Assembly (NCBI GenBank): GCA_002494495.1
Contig: DACB01000012.1
Location: forward strand, 1 to 35,968
From: Methanobacterium sp. UBA294
GTDB taxonomy: Archaea > Methanobacteriota > Methanobacteria > Methanobacteriales > Methanobacteriaceae
DNA: 35,968 bases
Reading direction: 5' to 3'
In this document: piece after piece, positions 10,275 to 19,101 of the stretch
Layout: each line of letters opens with the position of its first letter
How positions within the stretch are numbered: position 1 is the stretch's first letter
Translations under genes and position numbers: made by a program
Notes under the pieces: generated by a model
The model's input: the letters and a program-made list of their open reading frames with translations, nothing else
Databases searched by the model: none
Told to the model about the DNA's origin: nothing

Positions 10275-10392
10275 AAGACCTATGTCAAAAATACTGCTAA
10301 ATACACTATATAATAAGATTTAAGTAATCCACTAAATTGAATAAAAAGATAAATAAAGTATCCAATGTTTATCCTTTATTGACTTATGTCAA
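10275..10392 (-). promoter_or_regulatory. bioY promoter with two GAC-N4-GTC palindromes
   Basis: On the minus strand a TATA-like element (TTATTATATAG, plus-strand 10306-10316) predicts a transcription start near 10285. A palindromic element, GAC-CTAT-GTC with flanking AA (10277-10288), covers that start. A better copy, TTGAC-TTAT-GTCAA, lies at 10379-10392. The shared core and the position over the start suggest a repressor operator. A biotin-dependent regulator is a guess based on the gene served. Confidence 0.45.
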
Positions 10393-10501
10393 AATTATAT
10401 TTATATTCATATGATTACTGATCGTTAATTAAAAAAAATAATAAATCCATATGGAATGTTAATAAAATAAACGGTACCGAATGTTAGAAAATGAATTATA
10501 T

Positions 10502-11461
10502 TTAACCCAGCTTGGCCCGGTCGTAGACATTTTTAAGGGTATTCATATCTACACTGGTATAAATCTGGGTGGTGGAAAGATTTGAATGCCCTAAAAGTTG
10601 TTGTATGGCCCGGATATCTACCCCATTTTTTAGTAAATGTGTAGCAAAGGAGTGGCGAAGTATATGAGGCGTTACCTTCTTTTTAATACCCGCCACACGG
10701 GCATAATCTTTGATCATCATCTGCACGTACCGAGGAGTAAGATGTTTATAGTTACGGTTTATGAAAAGATATTCACTATCATCATCCCGCTGGGAGAGGT
10801 AATTCTCAATTAAAGCCTTGGTGTTATCATCAAATAAAACGATACGGTCTTTTTCTCCCTTCCCCCTTATTCTAATGGTTCTTTCATGTAAATCCACACT
10901 ATCAATACGTAGGGATACCAGTTCAGAGACCCTGAGACCTGAAGAGTATAATAAGGCCAAGATTAATTTATTTCTGCGCCTTAAAAATTCTCCATGGGCA
11001 GTGGGAGGGTCTATGGTTTGATAATCATCCAGGGCATTGATCAATCGCCTCACTTCATCTTCATTCAACGATTTTGGCAGAGATTTAGTTCTCTTTGGAG
11101 TTTTAACATCTTTAAGAACCCCAATACCTATGAATTCAAAAAATTTCTTTAAGACCACAGTTACCAGGTAGATGTAGTTTTGAGATACCTTCCTGTCCCT
11201 TTTAAGATAACCTATATATTTTTTAAATGTCCTTAGTATGTGTCTTTCATCGTATATTTCCTTACCATTCTGTAAGTACTTATAAAAGTTGTTGATGATG
11301 GATTTATAGGTCTTAATTGTGTTGAGGGAGTAATTTCTTATCTCTAATTCAAAAAGATAATCTTCCAACTTTTCCGGGAAATTAAAAACTTCCAGAATAT
11401 TTTTCCGGTTATCGTATTCATCACCGGTGATTATATCTTGCAAATCTGTTGTCTCCCACAA
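10502..11461 (-). CDS. xerA: XerA-type tyrosine recombinase
   Basis: This is a tyrosine recombinase of 319 residues with an N-terminal SAM-like core-binding domain (about 30-115) and a catalytic domain (about 130-319). The full catalytic set is present: R177 (SSGLRVSEL), K201 (RGKGEKDR), H266 and R269 (HILRHSFATHLL), H292 (LLGHSNL) and nucleophile Y301 (TQIYTSV). Archaeal XerA resolves chromosome dimers at dif. No provirus genes surround it, so a housekeeping role is more likely than an integrase role. The annotated start is TTG 11461, which has no clear ribosome binding site; a second TTG 18 bases downstream, after GGGAG, is an alternative. I did not recognise a dif site in the flanking spacers. 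Confidence 0.92.
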   Translation of the reverse strand: MWETTDLQDIITGDEYDNRKNILEVFNFPEKLEDYLFELEIRNYSLNTIKTYKSIINNFYKYLQNGKEIYDERHILRTFKKYIGYLKRDRKVSQNYIYLVTVVLKKFFEFIGIGVLKDVKTPKRTKSLPKSLNEDEVRRLINALDDYQTIDPPTAHGEFLRRRNKLILALLYSSGLRVSELVSLRIDSVDLHERTIRIRGKGEKDRIVLFDDNTKALIENYLSQRDDDSEYLFINRNYKHLTPRYVQMMIKDYARVAGIKKKVTPHILRHSFATHLLKNGVDIRAIQQLLGHSNLSTTQIYTSVDMNTLKNVYDRAKLG

Positions 11462-11839
11462 AGTTCAACTCTATTCCTAAAGATAGGATTTTAGTCCCTA
11501 AAATATATTTTTTTAAAGACCTATATTAATATTCTGGTATTTGTGGGAATTAAATATTGAAATGAACATGAAAATGAACATTGAAAAGCGAAGTAATTGT
11601 TTTCTTAAATAAAATTTTGAGAGTAATACTTTTAGTTTATTTTTTATGTTAAAAATAATTTATAATTAGAAATATATGTCTGTTAAAAGTCAAAAACTCC
11701 TTTATCCCTTAATAGCTCAACCACTAATAACCTAAAAACAATTAATAGAATATCTTATTAAGCAATTCAAAGGATTTATAATGGATAATAAATGTACTAA
11801 ACCTAAGGATTTTCTTAATGAATAATAAATGTACAAAAC
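11462..11839. other. 378-base spacer between the xerA start and the LonB-like gene end
   Basis: The spacer is AT-rich, with no reading frame I can support. It contains the upstream region of xerA and, at its right end, the tandem repeat that copies the 3' end of the LonB-like gene (listed separately). No tRNA-like or clear terminator hairpin was seen. Confidence 0.5.
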
Positions 11840-11842
11840 CTA
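11771..11842. repeat. two-copy tandem repeat at the 3' end of the LonB-like gene
   Basis: Two adjacent units, 35 bases (11771-11805) and 37 bases (11806-11842), both begin AGGATTT and share a 25-base 3' part with 23 of 25 bases identical (11781-11805 against 11818-11842). The second copy includes the stop codon of the LonB-like gene. It looks like a local tandem duplication. Confidence 0.75.
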
Positions 11843-13351
11843 CATGTAACTCCTATCCACATTCTCATTAGGCAGATGGTCTTTTCCACCACCCATCTGT
11901 TGTGTACTGGAATAATCACGTTGCATGGCATTTTCAAAGGTTTTATACCTGTTTATTATCTGGTCCTCAATGGATAAAGATTTTTTTATTGCAAAATGCA
12001 TGTGTTTGTCTTCAATTAAATTTTTACCCTCCATTACCGCCATATCACCAGCCATGCGGATTACTCCCCCTAGGTCTCTTAATCTTAAAGTCAAAGAATT
12101 TTTCTGGTCATCAATAACCTTGGCTCTTCTTCTGGATTCATCTAAAAGTATTGAAACAGCTGATCTCGTTGCATGGGGTATTTTACCATCCATTTTTATT
12201 TCCTGAGCTACGAATTGAGCCAATTTCGACGCATTTTCTGGTGTATCCGGCATTGTGGTTCGCATGAGGATTTCATAGCCTTCACCCTGTATTCTGGAGC
12301 GTAATGGTGGGAGTATATATCTTACATCCCTTATGTTGCATGCACCGACAAATATAAAGTCACATGGAACATCCTGAACCTTCACCGAGCTTCCAGCACT
12401 CTGTGGGTTTCTTCCCACAATGGGAAAGTACTTGTCCTGCATGGCACTCAGGATATATCGCTGAAGATTTGCAATGTGGATTATTTCATCAATAAAAAGA
12501 ACTCCCTCATGTGCTTCATGGATTGCTCCTGGAACCACTCTTTCATATGGTTGTGTACCTAGATCTGGGTGTCCTCCGTAAGGATCATGTCGAACATCCC
12601 CCAATAACTCGGTTTCACTCGCACCTGTTGCCTGTACAAACAGGTTCCTCTTAAGGGGCAATATGACATTTTTTGGTTTTTCTTCAACCAGTTCCCTTCT
12701 TTTCTCCAAGGCATGTTGATCCAGGATTTTTATGCTTTCTCCATCAACCCGTTCATAAATAACCACTTCTTCCCTATCATTCAGGGGTCGGGTGGTGGTC
12801 ACCCTATCCTGGGGCATGTTAATTGGGTCGCTGTTCATTTCAAACATACCTAGAAGATCACCCAGATGTTTTCTCCTGGCGTTTATATGGGAATATTTAT
12901 CACCACCACATCGGGAGCAAATACTTTGATAAGCATTGTTGTAACTTCCACAGTGAACACATCTAAATCCTAATCGCTCGGCAACTGCTTCAGGCACGCT
13001 TTCTGGGCTTACAATTTCACCTTCAGCCATCTGAATATCCCTTTTTTCAGTCTCCATCTCCTTTCGGGTTTTGACTTCAACGAAGGGTCTTTCCGGCCTT
13101 TCAGGGTTATGGACTACAGTTATTTCTTCATTGGGATTTCCAAGATGGAAGGATATGGCCTGTGCAATGAGTGACTTCCCAATCCCTGGAGGGCCTACTA
13201 AGAGCAGGTTTCTCCGTTGTTTAGCAGCGATTTTAACAAAGTCTATAATATCATCATGACCAATAACCCTGTCTAAGGGATCCTTAGGAATTAAGATGTC
13301 TTTAGTTGTCTTTATATCCTTTAGAAATTCTTTATCCATATTTACATACAT
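11840..13351 (-). CDS. LonB-related AAA+ ATPase with zinc ribbon and no protease domain
   Basis: This 503-residue AAA+ protein closely follows the ATPase part of archaeal LonB. It has Walker A GPPGIGKS (53-60), the LonB-type segment ATGASETELLGDVRHDPYGG (241-260), Walker B VLFIDE (284-289), sensor 1 N339 and the arginine-finger region LRSR (350-353). It differs from LonB in two ways. The region where LonB carries its transmembrane anchor instead holds a CX2C-X10-CX2C zinc ribbon (C131, C134, C145, C148). The Ser-Lys protease domain is absent; the protein ends in a short polar tail. It is therefore probably a soluble remodelling ATPase. The start follows a GGGGGT site, and dnaG lies 70 bases upstream on the same strand, suggesting a shared operon. 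The substrate is unknown. Confidence 0.8.
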   Translation of the reverse strand: MYVNMDKEFLKDIKTTKDILIPKDPLDRVIGHDDIIDFVKIAAKQRRNLLLVGPPGIGKSLIAQAISFHLGNPNEEITVVHNPERPERPFVEVKTRKEMETEKRDIQMAEGEIVSPESVPEAVAERLGFRCVHCGSYNNAYQSICSRCGGDKYSHINARRKHLGDLLGMFEMNSDPINMPQDRVTTTRPLNDREEVVIYERVDGESIKILDQHALEKRRELVEEKPKNVILPLKRNLFVQATGASETELLGDVRHDPYGGHPDLGTQPYERVVPGAIHEAHEGVLFIDEIIHIANLQRYILSAMQDKYFPIVGRNPQSAGSSVKVQDVPCDFIFVGACNIRDVRYILPPLRSRIQGEGYEILMRTTMPDTPENASKLAQFVAQEIKMDGKIPHATRSAVSILLDESRRRAKVIDDQKNSLTLRLRDLGGVIRMAGDMAVMEGKNLIEDKHMHFAIKKSLSIEDQIINRYKTFENAMQRDYSSTQQMGGGKDHLPNENVDRSYM

Positions 13352-13421
13352 AAAGAAACCCCCTGTACAAGTTTTAATAATAAAATAAAAAAATATAAAA
13401 AAATTAAGAATTAAATCTGGT

Positions 13422-14588
<1,167 letters not shown>

Positions 14589-14637
14589 TTTATGGGCCTC
14601 CCTAATTGTATAGATACTGATAGTCGCTATTACAGCG

Positions 14638-15078
14638 TTACTTGGTTACGCTACCTGAACATTCCAGGTAGTAATCACCAGTTACACCATAAGGGTATTC
14701 TTCAAGTTCCAGCTGGTGGAGGTGTCTGGAAAGACTCTCTATATCTTTGATATATCTGCGGGTGATTCCCATAATTCTTCTTCGGATTTGAAGGTTTGGA
14801 TAAGAACCAAGTCTTTGTATATCTTCTGAAAGTTTTTGGGCAAGTTCATTGCCTTTTTTATCGAAATCAGTTAATATAATAATTTTGGAAGATTGAGCAG
14901 CAATTTCTGCAATTTCAAATAGTTTGTATGGGGAACCAGAAACTTTAATAAAATTACCCTCAATTCCCAGTTCTTTTAAAGACTTTTCGTCTTTTTTACC
15001 CTCGATGATAATGGGCATTCCCTGTTCTGCATAGTGTTGGAGTTCTTCCATTATAGATAACAATTTTTGATAACTCAT
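14638..15078 (-). CDS. small TOPRIM-domain protein (UPF0292-like)
   Basis: This 146-residue protein is little more than one TOPRIM domain. Glu26 lies in PIIIEGKKDEKSLKEL and the DxD pair (D71, D73) in IIILTDFDKKGNEL. A C-terminal helical extension contains RRRIMGITRRYIKDIESLSRHL. It resembles the small archaeal UPF0292 proteins and the TOPRIM part of RNase M5, so metal-dependent RNA or DNA cleavage is plausible but not shown. It starts after AAGGAC and ends 49 bases before dnaG. Two TOPRIM proteins in one operon may act on the same nucleic-acid substrate; that is inference. Confidence 0.8.
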   Translation of the reverse strand: MSYQKLLSIMEELQHYAEQGMPIIIEGKKDEKSLKELGIEGNFIKVSGSPYKLFEIAEIAAQSSKIIILTDFDKKGNELAQKLSEDIQRLGSYPNLQIRRRIMGITRRYIKDIESLSRHLHQLELEEYPYGVTGDYYLECSGSVTK

Positions 15079-15712
15079 TTTGAAGTCCTTATGATTACTA
15101 GTTAGTATCTATTCAATTTATATAAAACAAGTTACATATAAAATTGATGATGTTTTCAAATGAACCTTTTCCAATTCTTAAAGGTTATTTGTCCCAAAAA
15201 AAGCAAATTACACCTTGATTCTTCAATTAAATCTCTTTAATTTTATCGATGATACACAATAATCTGATTAATATTTTCTATTGGCTAGTTACCTTATTTC
15301 TATTTAAGGTAAACTTTTAAATAATTTATAAAAAGAAGTATTAGCTAGTTAAAAATCAGCTAATAAAACCTATATTCTTAAATTAATTTCTTAACTCATT
15401 AAAATCGGAGAAAATAAAAGTGCACAAAGGCCTGACAAGAATAGATTTGAATTCATATACCCCCAGAAACCTAACCTAGCTGATCTCAATAATGATTTAA
15501 GTGAAATATGTATTTGTGGATGCAAATTTAACTTCAATGGAGATAGATGAAGAAAACAGAGAACAATAAAGCCACCTTGTCAGGTAGATATCCCGATTTT
15601 GAAGGAATATCCCAACCCATGAACAATACGGCTAACTAATCCACAGTATCGATGTGGTTGTTGCCATCAATACCGTAGTTAAAGAAATTCCAATACATCA
15701 GGACTGATATTT
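15079..15712. other. 634-base spacer with coding-like fragments
   Basis: The left half (15079-15400) is AT-rich and probably holds the promoter of the minus-strand TOPRIM-dnaG operon. The right half is richer in GC and reads like broken coding sequence on the plus strand. One open stretch of about 45 codons ends at the TGA near 15550 and carries a CxCxC motif (CICGC). Another contains SGRYPDFEGISQP, followed by a stop, and a third contains IDVVVAINTVVKEIP. None has a convincing start or length. I do not recognise a parent gene. Confidence 0.35.
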
Positions 15713-16375
15713 ATGAACAGAAAAATGGAAATCTCACCAGAAAAGCTTTTAAAGAGATTTGCACGCCAAGAAAGTTACTCCGAATGGAAGAATAAATTGA
15801 GCACCCCCCAACTGTCAGACGCACTTAAGGATTTACTAGATTACATCCCAGTAATTCCTGGGATAAAACCCATTAAAGATGAATATAAAATCCTGGGTAA
15901 AATAATAACCGTTAGTACATGTGCCTATGACTGGGGAACCCCCTTAAAGGCAATTGAAATGGCAGGAAAAGGGGATATATTATTTATTAATGTAGATAAA
16001 GATGATGTTGCAGTTTGGGGTGAGCTAACATCAAAAAATGCATCATATAAAGGTATTGGCGGTACCATAATCTATGGTGCTACCAGAGATGTAGCTGCAA
16101 TTCGCGAACTGAATTATCCCGTGTTTTCCAAATCCATAGTACCTAATGCAGGATACCCTCGAGGGGAAGGAGAAATTAATGTTCCTCTGCAATATGAGGA
16201 CATCACTGTCAACCCGGGTGATGTAGCTCTGGGAGATGAATGTGGTGTTGTTGTGGTGCCTGGAGAACTTTTCCCCCAAGCATTACGTAAAGCAATGCAG
16301 ATAAAAGAGGATGAAAAGAAAATAGCCAAAAAAGTGGATGAAGGATATTCCCTGGCAAGCATATTCAATAAATAA
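15713..16375 (+). CDS. RraA family protein
   Basis: This 220-residue protein has the RraA / 4-hydroxy-4-methyl-2-oxoglutarate aldolase fold signature. It shows GDILFINVD, then WGELTS, GGTIIYGATRDVAAI with the substrate-binding pair R125-D126, and PGDVALGDECGVVVVP. Members include aldolases and oxaloacetate decarboxylases that need a divalent metal, and the RraA protein that binds RNase E. RNase E is absent in archaea, so an aldolase or decarboxylase role is more likely. In some methanogens a similar domain is fused to hexulose-6-phosphate synthase; here it stands alone with a ~45-residue N-terminal helical extension. The start follows GGACTGAT at about five bases. Confidence 0.82.
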   Translation: MNRKMEISPEKLLKRFARQESYSEWKNKLSTPQLSDALKDLLDYIPVIPGIKPIKDEYKILGKIITVSTCAYDWGTPLKAIEMAGKGDILFINVDKDDVAVWGELTSKNASYKGIGGTIIYGATRDVAAIRELNYPVFSKSIVPNAGYPRGEGEINVPLQYEDITVNPGDVALGDECGVVVVPGELFPQALRKAMQIKEDEKKIAKKVDEGYSLASIFNK

Positions 16376-16434
16376 ATTCATTTCGAATTTTTAACCCCAA
16401 AACTTAATTTTTAATATCTTATGGATTTGAAATT

Positions 16435-17511
16435 ATGGAAGATACCTACGAAACTATCCGCAAACATAAATGGAGTATAATCCTATCATTTGCAATTGCA
16501 TTCATTATTGTCTTCATTATAATGTTGATTGTCGGTCTTGGGGATACTATTAATATATTGATGAACGCTAACTGGTATCTGATTCTTTTTCTAATACTAA
16601 TGGAGGCAGCTATTTACCTGATTTGGACTTACCGATGGAAATTGATTTTATCTACTGTAAATGAAGATATTCCCTTTGGGAGTCTGCTGACAATGTTATT
16701 TGCCAGTGATTTTGGAAACAACATAACTCCTGGTGCAGCTGGGGGAGAACCCTTACGGGCGTATCTTTTGACTGCCAACAACAAAACTCCCTTTGAGATA
16801 GGGTTTGCATCAGTAACTGCAGATAGGGTTTTTGAATTCTTCCCCTTTGTGATCATATCCCTCTTCGCTGCAATCTTCATTCTCGGCTGGAATATACCTT
16901 TATACACCAAGATAATTGTATCTGTATTGATATTAGTCTCTCTGTTCTTCTTCGCCATCCTATTATACGTAGTTTATAGTAAAGAAATAGCTCAAAGAGT
17001 GATTATCAGAATTGTGAAATCAATATATCCATTCTTCAAGAAATTATTTAAAAGTGAATTAACTATCTCAGAAGTCAATTCCAAAATAACTTATTACATC
17101 AACAGCTTTTCTACAGGATTCATTCAGGTGATTAAAGATAGAAGAGCGTTAGTCATTGGATTCATTCTTTCCTTCTTAATGTGGGGTATGGATATATTAC
17201 GTATCTATGTTTGCTTTGTAACAGTAGGCGTTAATCCCCCTTTAATACCCCTGATAATCATTTATACCATAGGTATTTTTATCATGCTCGTACCCCTTCT
17301 CCCTGGTTCTTGGGGAATACGTGAAGCTATAATTGTCGGCCTCTTCGCAGTAATTGGTGTGTCCGGAGACGTGTCTATGTCGGCTAATCTCATTGATAGG
17401 TTCGTTAGTTATATATTACCAACCATAATAGGGGCAATTTGCGCTTTATACTATGGAAAACGTATCAAAGACATGAAACAACGTCCTACCAATAATCCAA
17501 AAATCATATAA
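16435..17511 (+). CDS. flippase-like integral membrane protein (UPF0104 / LPG synthase TM family)
   Basis: This protein of 358 residues has about eight transmembrane helices. It belongs to the family that includes the membrane half of bacterial lysylphosphatidylglycerol synthase (AglD2/MprF-like, TIGR00374). The conserved loop NNITPGAAGGEPLRAYLL (about 95-112) and the C-terminal VPLLPGSWGIREA (286-298) are diagnostic. Relatives are thought to move lipids or lipid-linked sugars across the membrane, but the substrate here is unknown. No glycosyltransferase gene is adjacent. It starts 59 bases after the RraA-like gene, so the two may be cotranscribed. Confidence 0.85.
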   Translation: MEDTYETIRKHKWSIILSFAIAFIIVFIIMLIVGLGDTINILMNANWYLILFLILMEAAIYLIWTYRWKLILSTVNEDIPFGSLLTMLFASDFGNNITPGAAGGEPLRAYLLTANNKTPFEIGFASVTADRVFEFFPFVIISLFAAIFILGWNIPLYTKIIVSVLILVSLFFFAILLYVVYSKEIAQRVIIRIVKSIYPFFKKLFKSELTISEVNSKITYYINSFSTGFIQVIKDRRALVIGFILSFLMWGMDILRIYVCFVTVGVNPPLIPLIIIYTIGIFIMLVPLLPGSWGIREAIIVGLFAVIGVSGDVSMSANLIDRFVSYILPTIIGAICALYYGKRIKDMKQRPTNNPKII

Positions 17512-17538
17512 ATCATGCCATATAATATTTAATTTTAT

Positions 17539-17554
17539 CGAAACCTTTATATAG
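17539..17554 (+). promoter_or_regulatory. gar1-tfb promoter (BRE and TATA box)
   Basis: CGAAACC (539-545 of the 17 kb block) followed by TTTATATA (17546-17553) is a textbook archaeal BRE/TATA pair. It predicts a start near 17575, about 24 bases before the gar1 ATG. Confidence 0.65.
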
Positions 17555-17598
17555 TAGTTCATATATATAAATTACTATATAAAATTTTCGGTTGATAC

Positions 17599-17874
17599 AT
17601 GAAGAAGTTAGGAAACATCTCTCACATCTCCAATAGGGGTAGAATCATAGTAAGATCCAACCAAACCCCAGGTTTCGGACTGGCTGTTTTTTTGAAAAAT
17701 AAAAAAAGAATTGGCACTATCAGTGATGTATTTGGTCCCACAAAAGAGCCATATATATCAATAAAAATTAGCGCAAAAAATTCTAAAAATATTGAATATC
17801 GAGTTGGAGAAACCCTCTATGTATCAAAAAAAAGCAATAAAAAATGGGGGCGACGGAAACGAAGGAAGAACTAA
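17599..17874 (+). CDS. gar1: H/ACA ribonucleoprotein protein Gar1
   Basis: Gar1 is a core protein of box H/ACA RNPs, where it binds the pseudouridine synthase Cbf5 and aids substrate turnover during rRNA pseudouridylation. The 91 residues contain the Gar1 beta-barrel (GRIIVRSNQTPGFGLAVFLKNKKRIGTISDVFGPTKEPYISIK, named here by its end positions, about residues 14-56), followed by a very basic tail (KKSNKKWGRRKRRKN). A GGTTGAT ribosome binding site precedes the ATG. The 3' end overlaps the longest tfb reading frame by 31 bases. Gar1 and tfb are commonly adjacent in euryarchaea, so this is an information-processing operon. Confidence 0.93.
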   Translation: MKKLGNISHISNRGRIIVRSNQTPGFGLAVFLKNKKRIGTISDVFGPTKEPYISIKISAKNSKNIEYRVGETLYVSKKSNKKWGRRKRRKN

Positions 17875-18866
17875 AGGAAAAGACTACTATTAATGATGAA
17901 ATCAAACCAGAAGTCTCAGAAAAGGAACATATGAGACAGGAAGTTTCAGAAATCGAAAAGATTGAAACCAAATGCCCTGAATGTGACTCAGAAAAACTCA
18001 TCAATGACCACGAGCGAGGTGAAATAGTGTGCGGAGCCTGTGGTCTGGTAATCGATGATAACCTGGTAGATATGGGGCCTGAATGGAGGGCCTTTGACCA
18101 TGAACAGAGAGATAAAAGAACAAGGGTAGGAGCACCAATAACCTATACCATACATGATAAAGGTCTCTCCACCATGATTGACTGGAGAAACAAGGATATT
18201 TACGGAAGGGACATCCCTGCCAGAAACCGTGCTCAATGGTATCGTTTAAGAAAATGGCAGAGAAAAATCAGAATATCCGGTGCAACTGAAAGAAACCTGG
18301 CTTTTGCCTTAAGCGAACTTGATAGAGATTCATCCAGGTTAGGTCTGCCCCGGAGTGTCAGGGAAGCTGCCTCTGTCGTTTACAGAAACGCTGTAGAAAA
18401 CAAGCTCATACGTGGTAGAAGTATCGAAGGAGTAGTAGCTGCATCGCTATACGCCGCCTGTAGAAGATGTAACGTACCCCGTACTTTAGATGAAATTGCA
18501 GAAGTATCCCGGGTAAGTAAAAAGGAAGTAGGTAGAACATATCGGTTCCTGACCAGAGAATTAAACATAAAACTACCACCCACATCACCAGTTGACTATG
18601 TTCCACGGTTTGCCAGTGAATTAAACCTCTCTGGTGAAGTACAATCTAAAGCTATTGAAATAATTGAAAAAGCCATGGAAAAAGGACTTACATCTGGAAG
18701 AGGGCCTACTGGTGTTGCTGCAGCCGCTTTATACATTGCATCCGTACTTCTTGGTGAGAGAAAAACCCAGAGAGACGTTGCTGATATTGCAGGAGTTACC
18801 GAGGTAACCATCAGAAACAGATACAAAGAACTCACTGAACAGCTCGATATGGGCGTGACCTTATAA
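17844..18866 (+). CDS. tfb: transcription initiation factor TFB
   Basis: TFB recruits RNA polymerase to TBP bound at the TATA box. The protein has an N-terminal zinc ribbon (C44, C47, C63, C66), a B-reader/linker region (PEWRAFDHEQRDKRTRVGAPIT), and two cyclin-like repeats (about 145-220 and 235-330), the second with a helix-turn-helix at RDVADIAGVTEVTIRNRY. The longest frame starts at ATG 17844 inside gar1, with no ribosome binding site and an acidic extension. A second in-frame ATG at 17931, after AAGGA, would give 311 residues, near the usual TFB length, and would remove the overlap. I consider 17931 at least as likely as the start. It is the only TFB in the window. Confidence 0.96.
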   Translation: MGATETKEELKEKTTINDEIKPEVSEKEHMRQEVSEIEKIETKCPECDSEKLINDHERGEIVCGACGLVIDDNLVDMGPEWRAFDHEQRDKRTRVGAPITYTIHDKGLSTMIDWRNKDIYGRDIPARNRAQWYRLRKWQRKIRISGATERNLAFALSELDRDSSRLGLPRSVREAASVVYRNAVENKLIRGRSIEGVVAASLYAACRRCNVPRTLDEIAEVSRVSKKEVGRTYRFLTRELNIKLPPTSPVDYVPRFASELNLSGEVQSKAIEIIEKAMEKGLTSGRGPTGVAAAALYIASVLLGERKTQRDVADIAGVTEVTIRNRYKELTEQLDMGVTL

Positions 18867-18871
18867 ACTCC

Positions 18872-18898
18872 TTTTTTACAGGTCTTCGTTTTTTTTAG
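18872..18898 (+). terminator. oligo-T terminators after tfb
   Basis: Two T-runs (six T near 18873-18878 and eight T near 18889-18896) follow the tfb stop directly. This is the typical archaeal termination signal, and there is no need for a hairpin. Confidence 0.6.
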
Positions 18899-19006
18899 GC
18901 CTGAAACATTATTTATCAATATTTAATTTATAGGACCTGCTCATTTTAAATCTATAATATTATTATTTGTAGAGAAATGTTTTTTAGAAATGATATTTTT
19001 TTTTAA

Positions 19007-19053
19007 AAATCATTAATTAATACTAAAAAGATAATAAATACAATTAATGATTT
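19007..19053. repeat. perfect 12-bp inverted repeat upstream of the histidine kinase
   Basis: AAATCATTAATT at 19007-19018 is the exact reverse complement of AATTAATGATTT at 19042-19053, with a 23-base AT-rich loop. It lies about 50 bases before the kinase start and next to a TATA-like AGTATAATTAATAC. It may be a regulator site or an RNA hairpin. Confidence 0.5.
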
Positions 19054-19101
19054 CCAAAAAAGTATAATTAATACAGTTTTTAACTAAGGAGAATTTTTTC
19101 A

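Noticed and set aside
10502..11461. Tyrosine recombinase as sign of an integrated element.
   Set aside because: No att repeats, tRNA or virus genes are nearby, and the protein reads as housekeeping XerA.
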